DNA from: Neoceratodus forsteri
Lineage: Eukaryota > Chordata > Ceratodontiformes > Ceratodontidae
Length of the DNA: 64,000 nt
Direction of reading: 5' to 3'
NCBI GenBank assembly: GCA_016271365.2
Contig: JADMNL010000022.1
Location: forward strand, 218,030,501 to 218,094,500
Part shown: positions 31,751 to 44,073 of the stretch, piece after piece
Layout of the letters: every line of letters begins with the position of its first letter
Numbering within the stretch: the stretch's first letter is position 1
Notes under the pieces: model-generated
The model's database searches: none
Told to the model about the DNA's origin: nothing
The model's input: only the letters and a program-made list of their open reading frames with translations
Made by a program: the position numbers and the translations under genes

Positions 31751-34700
31751 GGGGGAACAGGGTTGGGCCTGAACCAACAGACGGGGCCACAACAGTGAGG
31801 AGCAAAAACAATAAGTAAAGAAAATATAATAAAGGCCTTTCTCAGGTCATTGAGGCACTCTGCTTTGCCTTATGCCTCATTCCCGAAGGCATGTCATTAT
31901 CCAACAGTAACGCACATCCTATTCTAATTGCTTAAACAAATCCAAGGGTTGGGCTGAGGCTGGACTCCATTACTTATTAGGAAGGTGTTCTCATCTGTCT
32001 GTGCCACTAGAGAATGCCGAACTGTTCAACAGTGGACCTTCAGCTATGATGTCAGCTTGGGCCCTTGTGCTGCTAGAGAGCTGCTTCACCAGTGCACTGG
32101 TGGCTGAGTCATTGCAAAGATGGCCATGCTGTATAGACTCCCCTTACTTCCTCAGAAATTCCGACACCTGCTCCTTTCTGCCCCTCATCCTTTTCAAGAA
32201 TACAGCCAGACAGGCCAGCTTCCCCTACACGTTCCACCACCATTGAAAAAACCTGCCCACTCCCTTCATTCTCCACCCTCCCACTTCTCCCTGAAAGCCC
32301 AGTGCACTGCATGCTCCAGCACCTGTACTTTATCCGAACCCCTCCCTAAACTCTCCCCATACCATGCCTGCACTTACTGCTTACTACAGTAGATTTTATA
32401 CATCTGTGCAACCCTTTCTCCTTTCTAGAAACTAGGGCTCTGCAGGGGCCAACTATTATTTCCCAAACACCGTAAATAGTGGAGCTCTTGAATATTCAGG
32501 AGCCCTTCCCCAACAGGGGACAGGGGACTGTGAAGATATCTGGTAGCCTTATCAGATAAAAAAAAAAAAGAGAGAAGAAGAAGAAGCAAAATAAACAGCA
32601 ACCTCCCCAGCCCCAAACCCAATATCGACAGGGGTTGTTTTTCTTTATTTTGGACTGGGGGAGGAGGGTGGAGGGATTTTATTTAGTCTGACATGAATAC
32701 CAAATACCCGAATATTGAATACCTGAACTTTGGCTGCCGAATACTGAATATTCAGTTAAATAGTCAGAAAAAGGTGTTCACACAGCCCTAAGGGAAACAT
32801 GCAAACACAGACAATGACAGCAGATAAAGATTGTTGGTCCATCCCGTCTGGCTTGCCAGGCGATCCTGCATGTGCCCTGATTTTGGGGGGGGGGGGCATG
32901 GCTCAGGATGACTCCTGTCACTAGGTGTATATGGATGTTTCTGCTTGCCGGGAGCCCCCGTGCAAACAGATGCAGCACAGTCTTTGGTACGCTCCCCCAA
33001 GAAAGTAACTGGGACACACTGGTGCAAATGATTACTTAGCAGCCAGCGTGGCAGTTCATATACGGTCCCTTTACTGGGGAGATTTGTTCATAGCAGTTCA
33101 TTTAGGCACAGGTTCACCATACACACAGAGCACAGGGGTTTCCACATTTCATTGTATCATTCATTATGGTAACACCTCGAGGCCTGCTGCTGCAGCTACC
33201 TTGGTGTCCCTGACCCACATACACCTTCATGGACTCTTCACATGGACTCTTCCCAGCCATCTTATGTGCAGCCTGGCATAGAAGCCTGTAGAGAGAGGGT
33301 CTCTTCTTTGCCCACTATTCAACACGTTGGGTATCTGGAATCCAGATACAGTTCAGGCGGGAGCCTACCTGCTTTATAGTAGAAACACTCCATCATCAGG
33401 ACATTATGTCAGCTGCACAAAGCAGAAATAATCTCCAAGTTGCTGTTCCCCACTGATTCTTGGTACACTAGGGATCTGGGGCCCCACCTTTCCAGTGGGG
33501 GCATCACTGCTAGATCCACTAGAGGACTTGACACCAGCCTTACAGACTCACTTTCCGAGATCTCCCACACAGCCAAACAGTGCAGTCAGCCAGTCCCAAC
33601 ATTCAGGAAACAAGTATTCTAACATCATGCTTTTTACCGTGACCTGGGTAGGTTCACGGGTAGTTGCCATTTTTTGGAGCTTTGACTCTCTGGCTTCCTT
33701 TAGTTATTGGCATCTGCAGGGTATCCCTCCAGACCCAAATGTCAACATTGCATACCCACTGAGTCCTGCAGTTACCAAAATAGCTCATACTGTCAGGAGA
33801 GCTGGACTACCAATTCATGACCCATCAGAAAACCCACATGCCCTAACCAAGGATGTGAATCTGTTCTAATGAGGAATCGTGCCACTCTGGCTTAAGTCCT
33901 GCAGCCAGCCACTGACAAGGCACTCTCTTGATGTTCTCACTAATATAGCATTACCTTGCACTCAAGTTATAGATGCCTGGACCTTAACCCCCTGTTCACT
34001 GCCCATTTTCCATGAAGTAGAGACAGAGTGAGGGAGAGAGGAAGAGAGGGAGAGGGAGAGGGAGATAGAAAGTGGGGGTGAGGTGGATATCAGGAAGCAG
34101 AACTTGACCAATCTGCATCCCCAGCAAATAAGAAAGAACACAGATCAGCAAGGGTTAATTACTGCAGTGCAGTCATCTTCCTTGCACATGGCGCGGATAT
34201 GAAGGGCAAGCAGCAATAGGAGTTCTGCAGAGGGACGTGTGAGGTCCATCCCTGGGTCTCCAGGGATGCAGCCAGCCATCACACCCTGCTGCTTCACTCT
34301 CCATCACTGTCTTTAACAGTCACTAATGTATGAAATTACTGCATACATCTCCCCCACAAGAGAGACACAGAGGAGAGGCTGCGGAAGGCAGAACCGCCTA
34401 TGTCAGTTGTCAATCTAGCACTAATACACTGACCTACATTTGCACTCAGTCCTGCAGCTGCTCCCCACCAATGTCTGGCAGTGACCACCATGCTGGCATG
34501 GTGGAGGGGGACACTGCTAGCATAATCAATAGGACTGAAGTGATCTGTTCTGTCCTTCGTTCATTGGTCAGGATGTACCATAGCAGGGAAAGAGCAGAGT
34601 GGGGGAAGGGAGAAAGGAGTAACTCACACATGTATTACCTCTGAATCACACAATCAAGGGTCACTGTTACAGAGGGGGTACAAAAGGAGAAACTACTCAG

Positions 34701-35165
34701 TGGACACACAGCCAGTCGAGGGACGGGGAGCAAAAACACCTGCAGCAAGGAAGAAACATGATGGAGCAGTGGGTTTTATTCCACCTAAAAGATATGTAAA
34801 AAAAAATAAATAAATAATAATGATGATGTAGGTATCATACACTCAAGAGTCATCCGACATGTCAGGCTGGTGGTACCAGTAAGTCATACTGCAAAGAGGG
34901 AGACCCGGCTTTAATTTCTAGTCCAAAGTGCCTGCTTTGAGCACTAGCTGCTGTACCAGTATATTAGTTATATGCACATCGCACTCCTTGGAAATAAAAA
35001 ATGTAATTTGAATTTGTGTGGTGAATGGGTGTGCATTGAGAATATATGACAGCCTTTGCGATCCCCAGGTTTCCAGTTGTCCTGGAAACACAGCTGGCAG
35101 TGTGCATTTGCTTCTCACTTCTAAGTTGTATTGCGAATATATGCACATTCCGTGCCTTGTAAATA
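31751..35165. other. Unassigned region
   Basis: Contains AT-rich unique sequence, a GA-rich tract (34028-34075) and short ORFs without motifs (the longest, 124 codons at 33495-33869, has no family features). No splice-flanked conserved coding was recognised. A homology search is needed here for the missing 5' ndrg2 exons. Confidence 0.4.
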
Positions 35166-35172
35166 GAACGTT

Positions 35173-35752
35173 ACTGGGACACCAGGCTGTCGGCGCAGAA
35201 GTAGCACTACCGCGCGCAATGACGGTGACCTGAGTCTGAGAACGAGCGTGAGTCACTGGGATCCAGCCAAGGGGAGGAGAATCTCACGGAATCCAGAGAA
35301 GGAAGGTTGCAGCTGCTGCCTTGCGACTGCCACATGGGTGACAACAGGTGGTGGTGCAGGCAGGGGCTGGGCATCTGGCAGGGGAGATGTTGGCAGAGCT
35401 GGATGCATGTCACATTTCTCGGTGGGCACACCACACAGATCATAGCCACTTGGTGTCTCAAGTGCAAGGGACTAAGAAAAGGAAGAACCCTTCCCCCCAC
35501 ACACACACACACACACCGCGGTTGCAGAATGATGCCATTTCTGCTCTGGAGACCCCTCACCTCCAACCTTGGTACCCACCTCCAGACCGAGCACGGACCT
35601 TCAGCAGGGAAAAGGCCCACCCCATCGACCCCACTTTACAAGGTAAGCCAGGGAGGAACAAGGAGGCAGAGTAAGTCTGGTGGAAGGCAGGGCATGACAG
35701 GGGAGTGGGGGCCAGCCGAGGAAGGGTAGACTGGGAGAGGGGAGCAAACAAA
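35173..35752 (+). mobile_element. Long tRNA-headed SINE (family A), abutting the DIRS left end
   Basis: The head CAGGCTGTCGGCGCAGAAGT AGCAC, B-box-like GTGACCTGAGTCTGAGAAC and tail GGAGCAAACAAAAAT directly adjoin the DIRS terminus at 35756. A short (CA)n lies at 35496-35516. Confidence 0.6.
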
Positions 35753-35755
35753 AAT

Positions 35756-35876
35756 AGTTCTAGGAATGGTATATGTTGTTCATCCACGCTGTCTGGCAGG
35801 TTCCTTGCCGCTTTAAATCTTGCCGGAAGGTCTTCAAGCTGGCTCCTCCCACCCACCCGGGTGGTAAAACTCTGCC
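35756..35876. repeat. DIRS left inverted terminal repeat
   Basis: AGTTCTAGGAATGGTATATG through CCGGGTGGTAAAACTC is the inverse of 44074-44193 with few mismatches. Its outer 30 bp are complemented at 35945-35976. Confidence 0.92.
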
Positions 35877-35939
35877 CAGCCCCATGACGCCAGATCTAGC
35901 CCGCTGAAGCCAGGTTGTGCATCAAAGCCGGGAGGTCGG

Positions 35940-36056
35940 GAGTGGTGGATGAACAATATATACCATTCCTAGAACTCCTGTTACAGGTGAGTAACCTGTA
36001 TTTCTAGGACATGGATATGCTGTTCATCCACACTGTCTGGCAGACTCCTACCAGTT
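35940..36056. repeat. DIRS internal complementary region
   Basis: 35945-35976 is complementary to the outermost left terminal repeat. 36000-36055 (TTTCTAGGACATGGATATGC then TGTTCATCCACACTGTCTGG) is complementary to the outermost right terminal repeat. They are joined by a centre CCTGTTACAGGTGAGTAACC TGT. This is the end-to-end junction needed for DIRS circle formation. Confidence 0.9.
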
Positions 36057-36092
36057 CTCCGGGAGAAGGGAGGCAAGGCACACACCCCCTAC

Positions 36093-37130
36093 TTAGGAAA
36101 TAGACTGGAGAACCGAGGCCCCAAAACCAGCATCCCGGCGTGACTCAAGGTCGATGTGGTAGTGGGTGATGAAGGTGTGTGCAGACTTCCAGGTAGCAGC
36201 CCTGCAGATTTCCTGGATAGGGACATCCCTGGAAGCAGCCACCGATGCAGCGGTATTGTGGGTAGAATGAGCTCTTATCCCTCTGGGAGGCTCCATGCCC
36301 GCCAACCTATAGCAGAGATCTATGCAGGAGGTGACCCACCTGCCTATCGTCTGCTTGGCTGCAGGTCTGCTAGGTGCGGCTTCAGCGTAAGTGACAAACA
36401 GCTGGTGAACCTCTCCCCGAACTTCAGCCATCCACTCCTTATAGTAAGCGAGCGCTCTTCTAGGGTCCAAAGTATGGAGCCTATATTCGGCCTCCGAGGT
36501 GTGATTGGAGTAGAACACCGGCAGAGTCAACACCTGGTTAAGGTGAAACTCCGACACCACCTTCAGAAGGAATTTCGGTTGGGGGCGCAGGACAATCTTG
36601 TCCCTGTGGAAGACCAGATAAGGAGACTCGATGGAAAGCGCCTGGAGCTCTCCAATCCTTCTGGCTGATGTGATAGCCACCAAGAAGGCGGTCTTCCACG
36701 ACAGGTGAGAGATGTCACACCTGTGCATCGGTTCGAATGGCTTGCCCATGAGCTTAGCCAATACCAGCAGTAGATCCCATGGAGGTGGAGGTTCTCGAAC
36801 CAGAGAGGATATGTGATCAAGGCCTTTGAAAAAGCACCCGACCACCTTCTCCTGCACCACCGACTGCTTCCCAGCCCGCGCCCAGTAAGCAGAGATGGCT
36901 GCCAGGTGCACCTTAATGGTCGTCGACCGAAGCCCTTGCTGAGAAAAGGACCACAGGTAGTCCAGAATGCTTGCCAAGGAACAGGAGGAAAGGTCCAGGC
37001 CCATGCCCTGACACCAAATGGAGACTCTCTTCCATTCGAAGGCACAGCATTTTCTGGTCGACTCCTTACAGGATGCCTCAACCACGTTGAGGACCTCGTC
37101 GGAAAGACCCAAGGCCTGGAACCTAGCCAC
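36093..37130 (-). pseudogene. DIRS tyrosine recombinase, active-site mutation
   Basis: A 345-codon open frame. N-terminal core-binding region: about residues 20-110 (WCQGMGLDLS, LRSTTIKVHLAAISAYW). Catalytic domain: ITSARRIGELQAL carries the first Arg (157/158), AHSTHNTAAS (287-296) is the box-II region, and WKSAHTFITHYHID carries the Tyr (324). The HxxR of box II reads H-S-T-H, so the second catalytic Arg (codon at 36258-36260) is His, a change a single CpG transition would give. The frame is otherwise uninterrupted. The listed start is the edge of the open region; the natural start is not evident. Confidence 0.88.
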
Positions 37131-37510
37131 TCAGGAACCAGGCGCCAGGTGCAGGGATTGAAGGTCCAGATGGAATACCTTCCTGATTGACTGAGATCAG
37201 GTCCGGTGGCTGGAAGCCCCGGAGCCTGGAGCCGAGACTGAGGAGATCTGGATACCAGAACTGATGGGGCCAGTCTGGGGCTACCAGAATCACCTGCGCC
37301 TTGTCCCTTCTCACCTTGAGAAGCACCTTGTGGATCAAGGGAAATGGGGGAAAGGCGTAGAAGAGGCCCGGGGTCCACGGCCTCGAGAAGGCATCCCCCT
37401 GCAGTGAGCCCTGCTGAGGGGGGGGGCATGAAACAGTCTCAGCTTCACATTCTCCCTGGAGGCAAACAGGTCCACCTGAGGCATGCCCCAGTGGGAGAAC
37501 AGATCTTGTA

Positions 37511-38788
37511 CTACACCTCCGGCAGGAGAGACCACTCGTGGGACGCCGCCTCTATCCAGCTTAGGGCATCGGCCAGAATGTTGGAGTCTCCTGCCACATG
37601 GATGGCAAGGAGATCCGCCTCCAGGCTGCGCACGAGTGACCAAATGCGGAGAGCTTCCCTGCACAGAGGCATGGAGTGCGTCCCGCCCTGGCGGTTTAGG
37701 TAGTACATGGTCGTGGTGTTGTCCGTCTGGACCTGAACCACTTGACCCCGTAGAAACAGAGCGAAGGCGGTGAGGGCTATACGAACCGCTTGGAGCTCCA
37801 GCAGGTTGATGGGACATCGGGACTCCCAAGGGGACCAGAGGCCGTGCGCTCTGTGCTCCCCCAGATGGGCACCCCAACCCATCAGAGAGGCATCGGTCAA
37901 CAGAGACACCGTCGGCTTGGGGTGGACGAATGGGATGCCCTCCTGCAGATGTGCTGGAACGGTCCACCACTGGAGAGCATTCCAGATCCCCTGGGTCACT
38001 GTCACTAGCTGATCCAGAGGATCGAAGTGCTGTGACCATTGGCTGGCCAGCCCCCATTGAAGGGGACGCATGTACCAACGGGCCCAATGGACCACGCTGG
38101 TGCAGGCCGCCATGAGGCCCAGGAGGTGCAGGAAGTCCCAGGCAGGGCGCAATTGCCCAATCTGAAATAATTGGGCAAAGGAGGAAAGAACCTCGGCCCT
38201 GTCTGCCGGGAGCCGTGCTCTGGCTCGTAGAGAGCCGAACACTGCCCCGATGAATTGTATCACCTGCTTTAGCACGAGTTCCGACTTGGCCTCGTTGATG
38301 AGGAGGCCAACCTGAGAGCAAACCTGGAGGGCCAGATCTCTGGACTGCTCCACCTCCATTCTGGAGGAGGCTGCAATCAGCCAGTCATCCAGGTAGGGGT
38401 ACACCCGGACCCTTTGACGCCGCAGGAATACTGTCACCACTGCCATGCATTTGCTGTAGACCCTGGGAGCTAGGGAAAGGCTGAAGGGCATGGCCCGGAA
38501 CTCGTAGAGGGACCCCTCTGCCCTGAAGTGGAGGAACCTCTGGTGGGACGGACGGATTGGGACGTGAAAGAACGCGTCCTGGAGGTCCAGAAAACAGAAC
38601 CACACACCTCGTTCCAAGGATGGGATTATCTGAGCCAGAGTGACCATCCTGAAGGTCCGAGACCTTAGAAATCTGTTCAGGTCATGCAGGTCTAGAATGG
38701 GGCACCAGCCCCCCGTCCGTTTTGGGACCAGGAAGTACCTGGACACAAACCCTGGGTCTGGTGGAGGATCCACCACCTTCCTGATCAC
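37511..38788 (-). CDS. DIRS reverse transcriptase and RNase H
   Basis: 425 open codons. RT: WCPILDLHDLNRFL (about 28-41), motif A WFCFLDLQDAFFHVPI, motif B-type FRAMPFSLSLAPRVY, motif C VYPYLDDWLIAAS (YLDD at 132-135). RNase H: LLTDASLMGWGAHLG, INLLELQAVRIAL, VQTDNTTTMYYLNRQGGTHS and VAGDSNILADALS supply the D-E-D-D residues. The RT and RNase H frame is intact apart from an in-frame TGA just upstream (about 38820), which may lie before the true start or be a disabling mutation. DIRS RT makes cDNA from the element RNA using the complementary region. Confidence 0.9.
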   Translation of the reverse strand: MIRKVVDPPPDPGFVSRYFLVPKRTGGWCPILDLHDLNRFLRSRTFRMVTLAQIIPSLERGVWFCFLDLQDAFFHVPIRPSHQRFLHFRAEGSLYEFRAMPFSLSLAPRVYSKCMAVVTVFLRRQRVRVYPYLDDWLIAASSRMEVEQSRDLALQVCSQVGLLINEAKSELVLKQVIQFIGAVFGSLRARARLPADRAEVLSSFAQLFQIGQLRPAWDFLHLLGLMAACTSVVHWARWYMRPLQWGLASQWSQHFDPLDQLVTVTQGIWNALQWWTVPAHLQEGIPFVHPKPTVSLLTDASLMGWGAHLGEHRAHGLWSPWESRCPINLLELQAVRIALTAFALFLRGQVVQVQTDNTTTMYYLNRQGGTHSMPLCREALRIWSLVRSLEADLLAIHVAGDSNILADALSWIEAASHEWSLLPEV

Positions 38789-38858
38789 CTCTTTTTCGAG
38801 AAGCAGGGCGATATCGGCTCAGTGAGCCGACAGAGAGGCTACGAACCCCATAGCCCCC

Positions 38859-41385
38859 CTAAGGGGCGACGGCTCGGAAGGGCGGGGCCTGCTCGAACTC
38901 CAGGGGCAGACCCTTTCTTACCACCTCCAACACCCAGCAGTCTGTGGTGATAGCGGACCAGGCGGAAAGGAAGTGGCGGAGCCGTCCCCCCACGGGGGGA
39001 ACCCAGGGGGGAGTGATGAGACTGGGGGCGACACCCCTCAACCCGTCACTGGGCAGGCTTGGAGGAGGGACCGGCCAAGGGACCTCCTGGGCCTTTTCCT
39101 CTCTGCTTCCTGTTAGAGGAAGCTGCAGGCTTGGCTTTGGGGTGCCAAGTGTGAGCCTGCTGGCCCTGATGCTGGTGCTGTTAGGCCGGACATGCCATAG
39201 ATGCAGAAGGGCGAAAGGACTTATGCTGTTGGCGAAGGCCCTTGTCCTTCTGGGCAGAGGTGACTGAGTCCAGAGTGGCATTGGACTTTTCAATCCGCTG
39301 GAGGTGACCTTCCACTCCAGGGCCGAAGAGGTCAGTCCCCAGGAAGGGGACATTCGCCAGTTTATGCTGAGTATCCGCTGTGAAGGTGGATATCCTCAGC
39401 CATGCTCTGCGGCGCATGGCCACTGCAGCTGCAACTGATCTGGCACAGGAGTCTCCAATATCCAGAGCCGTTTGGAGCTGCTGTTTTGTCACCGCCCTTC
39501 CTTGGTCCCGTACCTGCTTGACCGTGGTCTGCAGGTCAGCCGGGAGATGAGGGATCACCTCATCCAGGGAGCCCATAAGGGCGTGGGAGAAGTGTGCCAT
39601 CAGCATGGCCGAGCTGGCCTGGCAGAGGCCAAGGGAGGATGCAGCGTACACCTTGCGCCCGGCATAGTCCAGCTTTTGGACTCCTTGTCGGGGGCTTATC
39701 CACATCCCTAGCTGCCCCGGAACACCGAAAACGCATCAGTGACCAACCCCTCGGTGGAGGGGTGTTCCGAAAAAACAGACAAAGAGCCAGTAGGGACTGC
39801 ATACTTCCTGGCCATCCTGGCCGAAGGCGCAGGACAGGAAGTCGGCCACTGCCATAGCTCCAAGGCTGGGCCAACAATGGCTTCAGCCACCGGAAAGGCC
39901 TCCATGGGAGAATTCCCTCAGTCCAGTATCTCCATGAGGGGATACTTGGATACGGGCCTGAGCTGCATCCCGGTGGATTCCGAGATGAGCCAAAGCAGAC
40001 CCACAAAGGATGATGGGCTCTCGTCCTTCGACTGGCCCCTGGAGGACTCCAGGTCAATGGGCCTGGAGAACAGGGAGGAGTCATCGTCAGACTCCGAGGA
40101 GTCCGCGAAGAGCTGCCTGGGGCCTGAGTCACCCTCCACCTGCCGAGGATGGTCGGGAGTGAGGGTGACCGACAACCTGTGGGGCAGACCCTGACCCGAC
40201 CGAGAGTCCTTGGTCGGCGCCCCCGATTTCGGTTGTGGAGGTGGAGGTTCCACCACAATTGGTGGGGCAGCTGGTTTCGGCAGAACAATTGGCCCAGGCT
40301 TGGGCACCTCGAGTACAGCGAGGGGTTGTTTCGGCCATTTGGGTGACAGCCACTTGATGGCCAGGGAAGGCGACGGCGTCGGCTTGTTCCCGGACAGAAG
40401 TAACTGGTGCCACATTAGGTCCTCGTAGTGTCGACGCAATTTGCGCCGAAGCCTCTCCTCTTCCAAGGAGGAAGACGAGGATGAGCGGCGGCGCCACTTA
40501 CTTCGGTGCCGAGACCGAGACCGCCGATGTCGGTGGGATTGGCTGGATTGAGACGATGTCTGAGACTGAGACCGAGACCCTTGGTGTTTCCGAGGATGGG
40601 TCTGGGAAGGGGCGGGGGACACCCGTTCTTCCCTCAGCTCGGAAGCCTTGACCGGGGACTCTGGCACGGGAGGCGCAGGCAAGTCCTCGGTCTCCACCGG
40701 GGGAACCGGTGAAGAAGGGTTGTCGGCTTCACCAGTCGACAGCCCGTCCAACGGGTTGAGAAAAATCTCGACCATGTCGACGGGTGTCTTGGCCAGCTGA
40801 TCTGACGGGGACACCGTGAAACCAGAGGCCTTAGCCGCAACCTCGACCGAAGTCAAGTGTCAGCTGCCCGGGGAAGAGGACCTCTCCCGCTCCCATGAAT
40901 GCCGACGGTGGGACTTACCTTTTGAGTCCTTATTTTTGGACTGAGAAGAATGTCCCGATGGCCCCTCTCCCTTCGTGGAAAGGGATTGGCAAAGCTCCTT
41001 AAAAGAAGCTGTGTAGGAGGATCCCAAAGAGGGCATGATAAATGCCATGACTGAGGAAGAAGATGATGCGGCCTGGGCCGCCTCCTCCTCAAGAGCGATC
41101 ATCTGCTCGAGTTGCTCAGCTGAGCCAGCTGCCGCGAGCACTTTCCAATAGGCCTCCTTTGACTTCACCAGCGGGTAGTGCTTCTCGGGGTGCCGAAGCT
41201 GTAACTGGGCAGCGCAGTCTTCCAGGACGTTGGCCGAAAACGAACGGCATAACTCGCAGGCCTGCGGGTCATGGTCTAGGCCGAGGCAGTAGACGCACGT
41301 GGAGTGCAGATCCGTCCTAGACATTTTCTGCCCACATGGGCACCGCCGAAAACCAGGAGTCGATCTGTACCACAATCCGCACAGG
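38859..41385 (-). pseudogene. DIRS gag, disrupted
   Basis: It begins with a Cys/His-rich N-terminus (CPCGQKM...CVYCLGLDHDPQACELC; 41340-41265), then a helical part, a Ser/Arg-rich basic stretch (SHRHRRSRSRHRSKWRRR, about 40520-40470), a Pro-rich region, and the conserved gag block TKQQLQTALDIGDSCARSVA (about 39490-39430). Two in-frame stops (40860-40862 and 39918-39920) and a frameshift near 39706 break it. The 5' end of the gag region is cut by the CR1 insertion at about 41386. The blocks at 39.4-39.8 kb match the older fragment at 13270-13850. Confidence 0.82.
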
Positions 41386-43915
41386 GGTTGTATACAGACC
41401 CCCTTCTCAGGGGGAGGAAATGGACAAGGAAATGATAGAAAGTATACTTAGTATGGCAAAAAAAGGGGAGATATTGCTGATGGGTGATCTGAATATGCCA
41501 GATGTTAACTGGAGTGCAGTTGCCACAGCCACTTCGAAGAGTGGGGTTATTCTAGATGCCCTACAGGGGGCATGCCTTAGACAACTAGTATTGGAGCCCA
41601 CTCGAGAGGGAGCAATCTTAGACCTGGTTCTCTCAAAAGGAGATGAAGAGAGGATCACAGATGTAGAAGTGGGTAGCCATCTGGGAACTAGCGACCATCG
41701 AACAGTATGGTTCACAATAAACACAGCAATAGAGTCAAGCCATACAAAGACAAAGGTACTGGACTTTAGGAGGGCTGACTTTGCCAAAATGGGTAAGTGC
41801 CTAAGGAATGCACTAGCACATGGGCAGGAAGGAGAGGTGGAAGAACAATGGGAATAATAAAACTGCCATCACAGAGGCAACAAGCCTTGTGTGAAGCAAA
41901 TAAACAAAACTAAACGATGTAAGAAACCACTATGGTTCTCAAAGGAAGTGGCAGGAAGGTTCAAGAGAAAAGAAAGCTAGGAAGTACAAGGAATCGCAGA
42001 AGGAGCAGGACAGAGAACTGTATCAAGTTAAAGCAAAGGAAGCTGGGAAGGCAGTCAGAACAGCAAAGGCCCAAACCGAGGAAAAGATAGCCAACTCAGT
42101 TAAGAAGGGGATAAAACCTTTTATAGGTACATCAGGGAGCGAAGGAAGACCAAGGGAGGGATAGTGAGGCTTAATAAAGGGGGAGGGTGGGCAGAGGGAG
42201 ACTGTGAAAAGGCAGAGATACTAAACAAATATTTTTGCTCAGTATTTACAAAGGAAGGGGGGTACCTAGAACAAACAGTAGAAACACACTGGATACAGAA
42301 GTTGATACCAGCCCATTTACAGAAGAAAGGGTTCTGAAAGAACTCTTAAAACTGAAGGTGGACAAAGCAATGGGGCCTGATGGGATTCATCCCAGAATTT
42401 AAAAAGAACTAAGGGTAGAATTAGTGACACCACTGACTACCCTGTTTAACAAATCATGGAGGATGGGGTGGTACCCGAGGACTGGAGGAGGGCAGATGTG
42501 ATTCCCTTCACAAAAGTGGAGCAAGGCAGAAGCAGGAAACTACAGACCTGTTAGTTTAACCTCAGTGGTAGGGAAAATGATGGAATCACTTCGAAGGAAA
42601 GAATTGTCAAGTATCTAGAGGCCAGAGGGCACAGGACCCAAGGCAGCATGGATTCACAGCAGGAAGGTCATGCCAGACAAATCTGATAGATTTCTTTGAC
42701 TGGGTGACCAAAGTAGTAGATCAGGGAGGGGCTGTGGACATGGCCTACCTAGACTTTAGCAAGGCATTTGACACAGTCCCACACAAAAGATTAATATACA
42801 AGTTAGCTAGCCTGGGAGTGGGTCCCAAGATGACAGCCTGGTAAAAATTGGCTGGAAAATAGGACACAGAGAGTAATAGTAAATGGAGTCCACTCTGATG
42901 AAAGGGGGTTACTAGTGGGTACCGGTTCAGAGTTAGACTAGTCCTTCAATGTCTTTATGTTACATTGCAGAGGGACTGGAAGGAAAGTATGTCTCTTGCA
43001 GATGACACAAAGATCTGCAACAGAGTTGATGCACAAGGTGGGGTGGAAAGGATGAAAAGGACTTGGCAAGGTTAGAAGAATGGTCAAATGTATGGCAGCT
43101 TAGATTCAATGCTAAGAAGTGCAAGGTAATGCACCTGGGAAACAAAAACCCAGGGGAAGAGTACACAATGGGGGGTGAGATACTAACAACAACAAAAATG
43201 GAAAGGGACCTGGGGGTAGTCATATCAGATGACCTAAAGGTGGGCAAGCAATGTGAGAGGGCAGCAATGAGGGCTGGGGGGATATTGGGATGCATAGGGA
43301 GAGGCATCACCAGTAGAAAACAGGAAGTTATCCCTCTGTACAGACAGCTGGTCAGACCCCATCTGGAGTACTGCGTGCAGTTCTGGAGACCCAGTCTTCG
43401 CAAAGACATAGACAGGATGGAAGCTGTCCAGAGGAGGGCAACTAAAATGGTGCAGGGTCTGCACCGGGAGACATATGAAGAGAGACTAAAGAAGCTTAAT
43501 ATGTATAGCCTCGAGGAAAGGAGGGAGAGGGGACATGATAGAAACTTCAAGTACCTCAAGGGAATCAACAAAGTCCAAGAGGGTAGCACCTTTCAAAAAA
43601 AGAGGTGTGCAAGAACAAGGGGCACAATTTGAAGATAGAGGGGTGGCTCAGAGGTAATTTAAGGAAGTATTTTTTCACAGAGAGGGTTGTGGATGCATGG
43701 AACGCCTCCGGAGGAGGTCGTGAGTCAAAACAGTGGTGGAATCAAGCATGCATGGGACAGTCATAAGGCAATTTAGGGGATGAGGGTAGGAAAAAGTAGG
43801 CTGCTGGTTAACTAGGATCTGCAGCTTATCCAGTAGGCAGGGAAATGGGCAGACTGGGTGGGCCAAGCAGTCCTTATCTGCCGTCAAATTCTATGTTTCT
43901 ATGTTTCTATGTGTC
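41386..43915 (+). mobile_element. CR1 LINE inserted into the DIRS element, 5'-truncated
   Basis: It opens inside the endonuclease (VYRPPSQGEEMDKEMIESIL, then LLMGDLNMPDVNW, GSHLGTSDHRTVWFTI; 41387-41857). The RT is frame-broken: NYRPVSLTSVVGKMMES (about 42530), VDMAYLDFSKAFDTVPHKRL (about 42735), LADDTKICNRVD (about 42990). The C-terminus runs to 43632, followed by 3' UTR. The 3' end is GGGCCAAGCAGTCCTTATCT GCC then (TTCTATG)n at 43886-43912, the CR1 terminal repeat. It lies opposite to its host DIRS. Confidence 0.9.
43063..43632 (+). pseudogene. CR1 RT C-terminal domain
   Basis: 189 open codons: WQLRFNAKKCKVMHLGNKNP, LGVVISDDLKVGKQCERAAM, GCIGRGITSRKQEVIPLYRQ, RPHLEYCVQFWRPSLRKDID, RMEAVQRRATKMVQ and MYSLEERRERGHDRNFKYLK. 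This is the conserved post-YADD part of the CR1 ORF2. The catalytic ADD motif is just upstream in another frame. Minus-strand ORFs over it are shadows. Confidence 0.85.
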
Positions 43916-44073
43916 CAGAGCAGCCGCGAGGGAGTAATTTGACCGAAGTCTTGAAAACTTAAGAATGAGTTTCAGGCGAACCGAAGAATTAGGATCCAGC
44001 CTATATGCAGAGCGTTAAGGAGGGAACCTGAGCTTCCAAGCAGTAAGGAAGATCTGGCATCATGGGGCGGAGC

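Noticed and set aside
34180..34245. Possible ndrg2 initiator exon (ATGACTGCACTGCA followed by GTAATT on the minus strand)
   Set aside because: Similarity to the NDRG2 N-terminus is only about five residues and there is no supporting flanking conservation; likely chance.
37335..38321. 328-codon minus-strand ORF within the DIRS pol region
   Set aside because: Out-of-frame shadow of the RT/RNase H frame, which carries all catalytic motifs.
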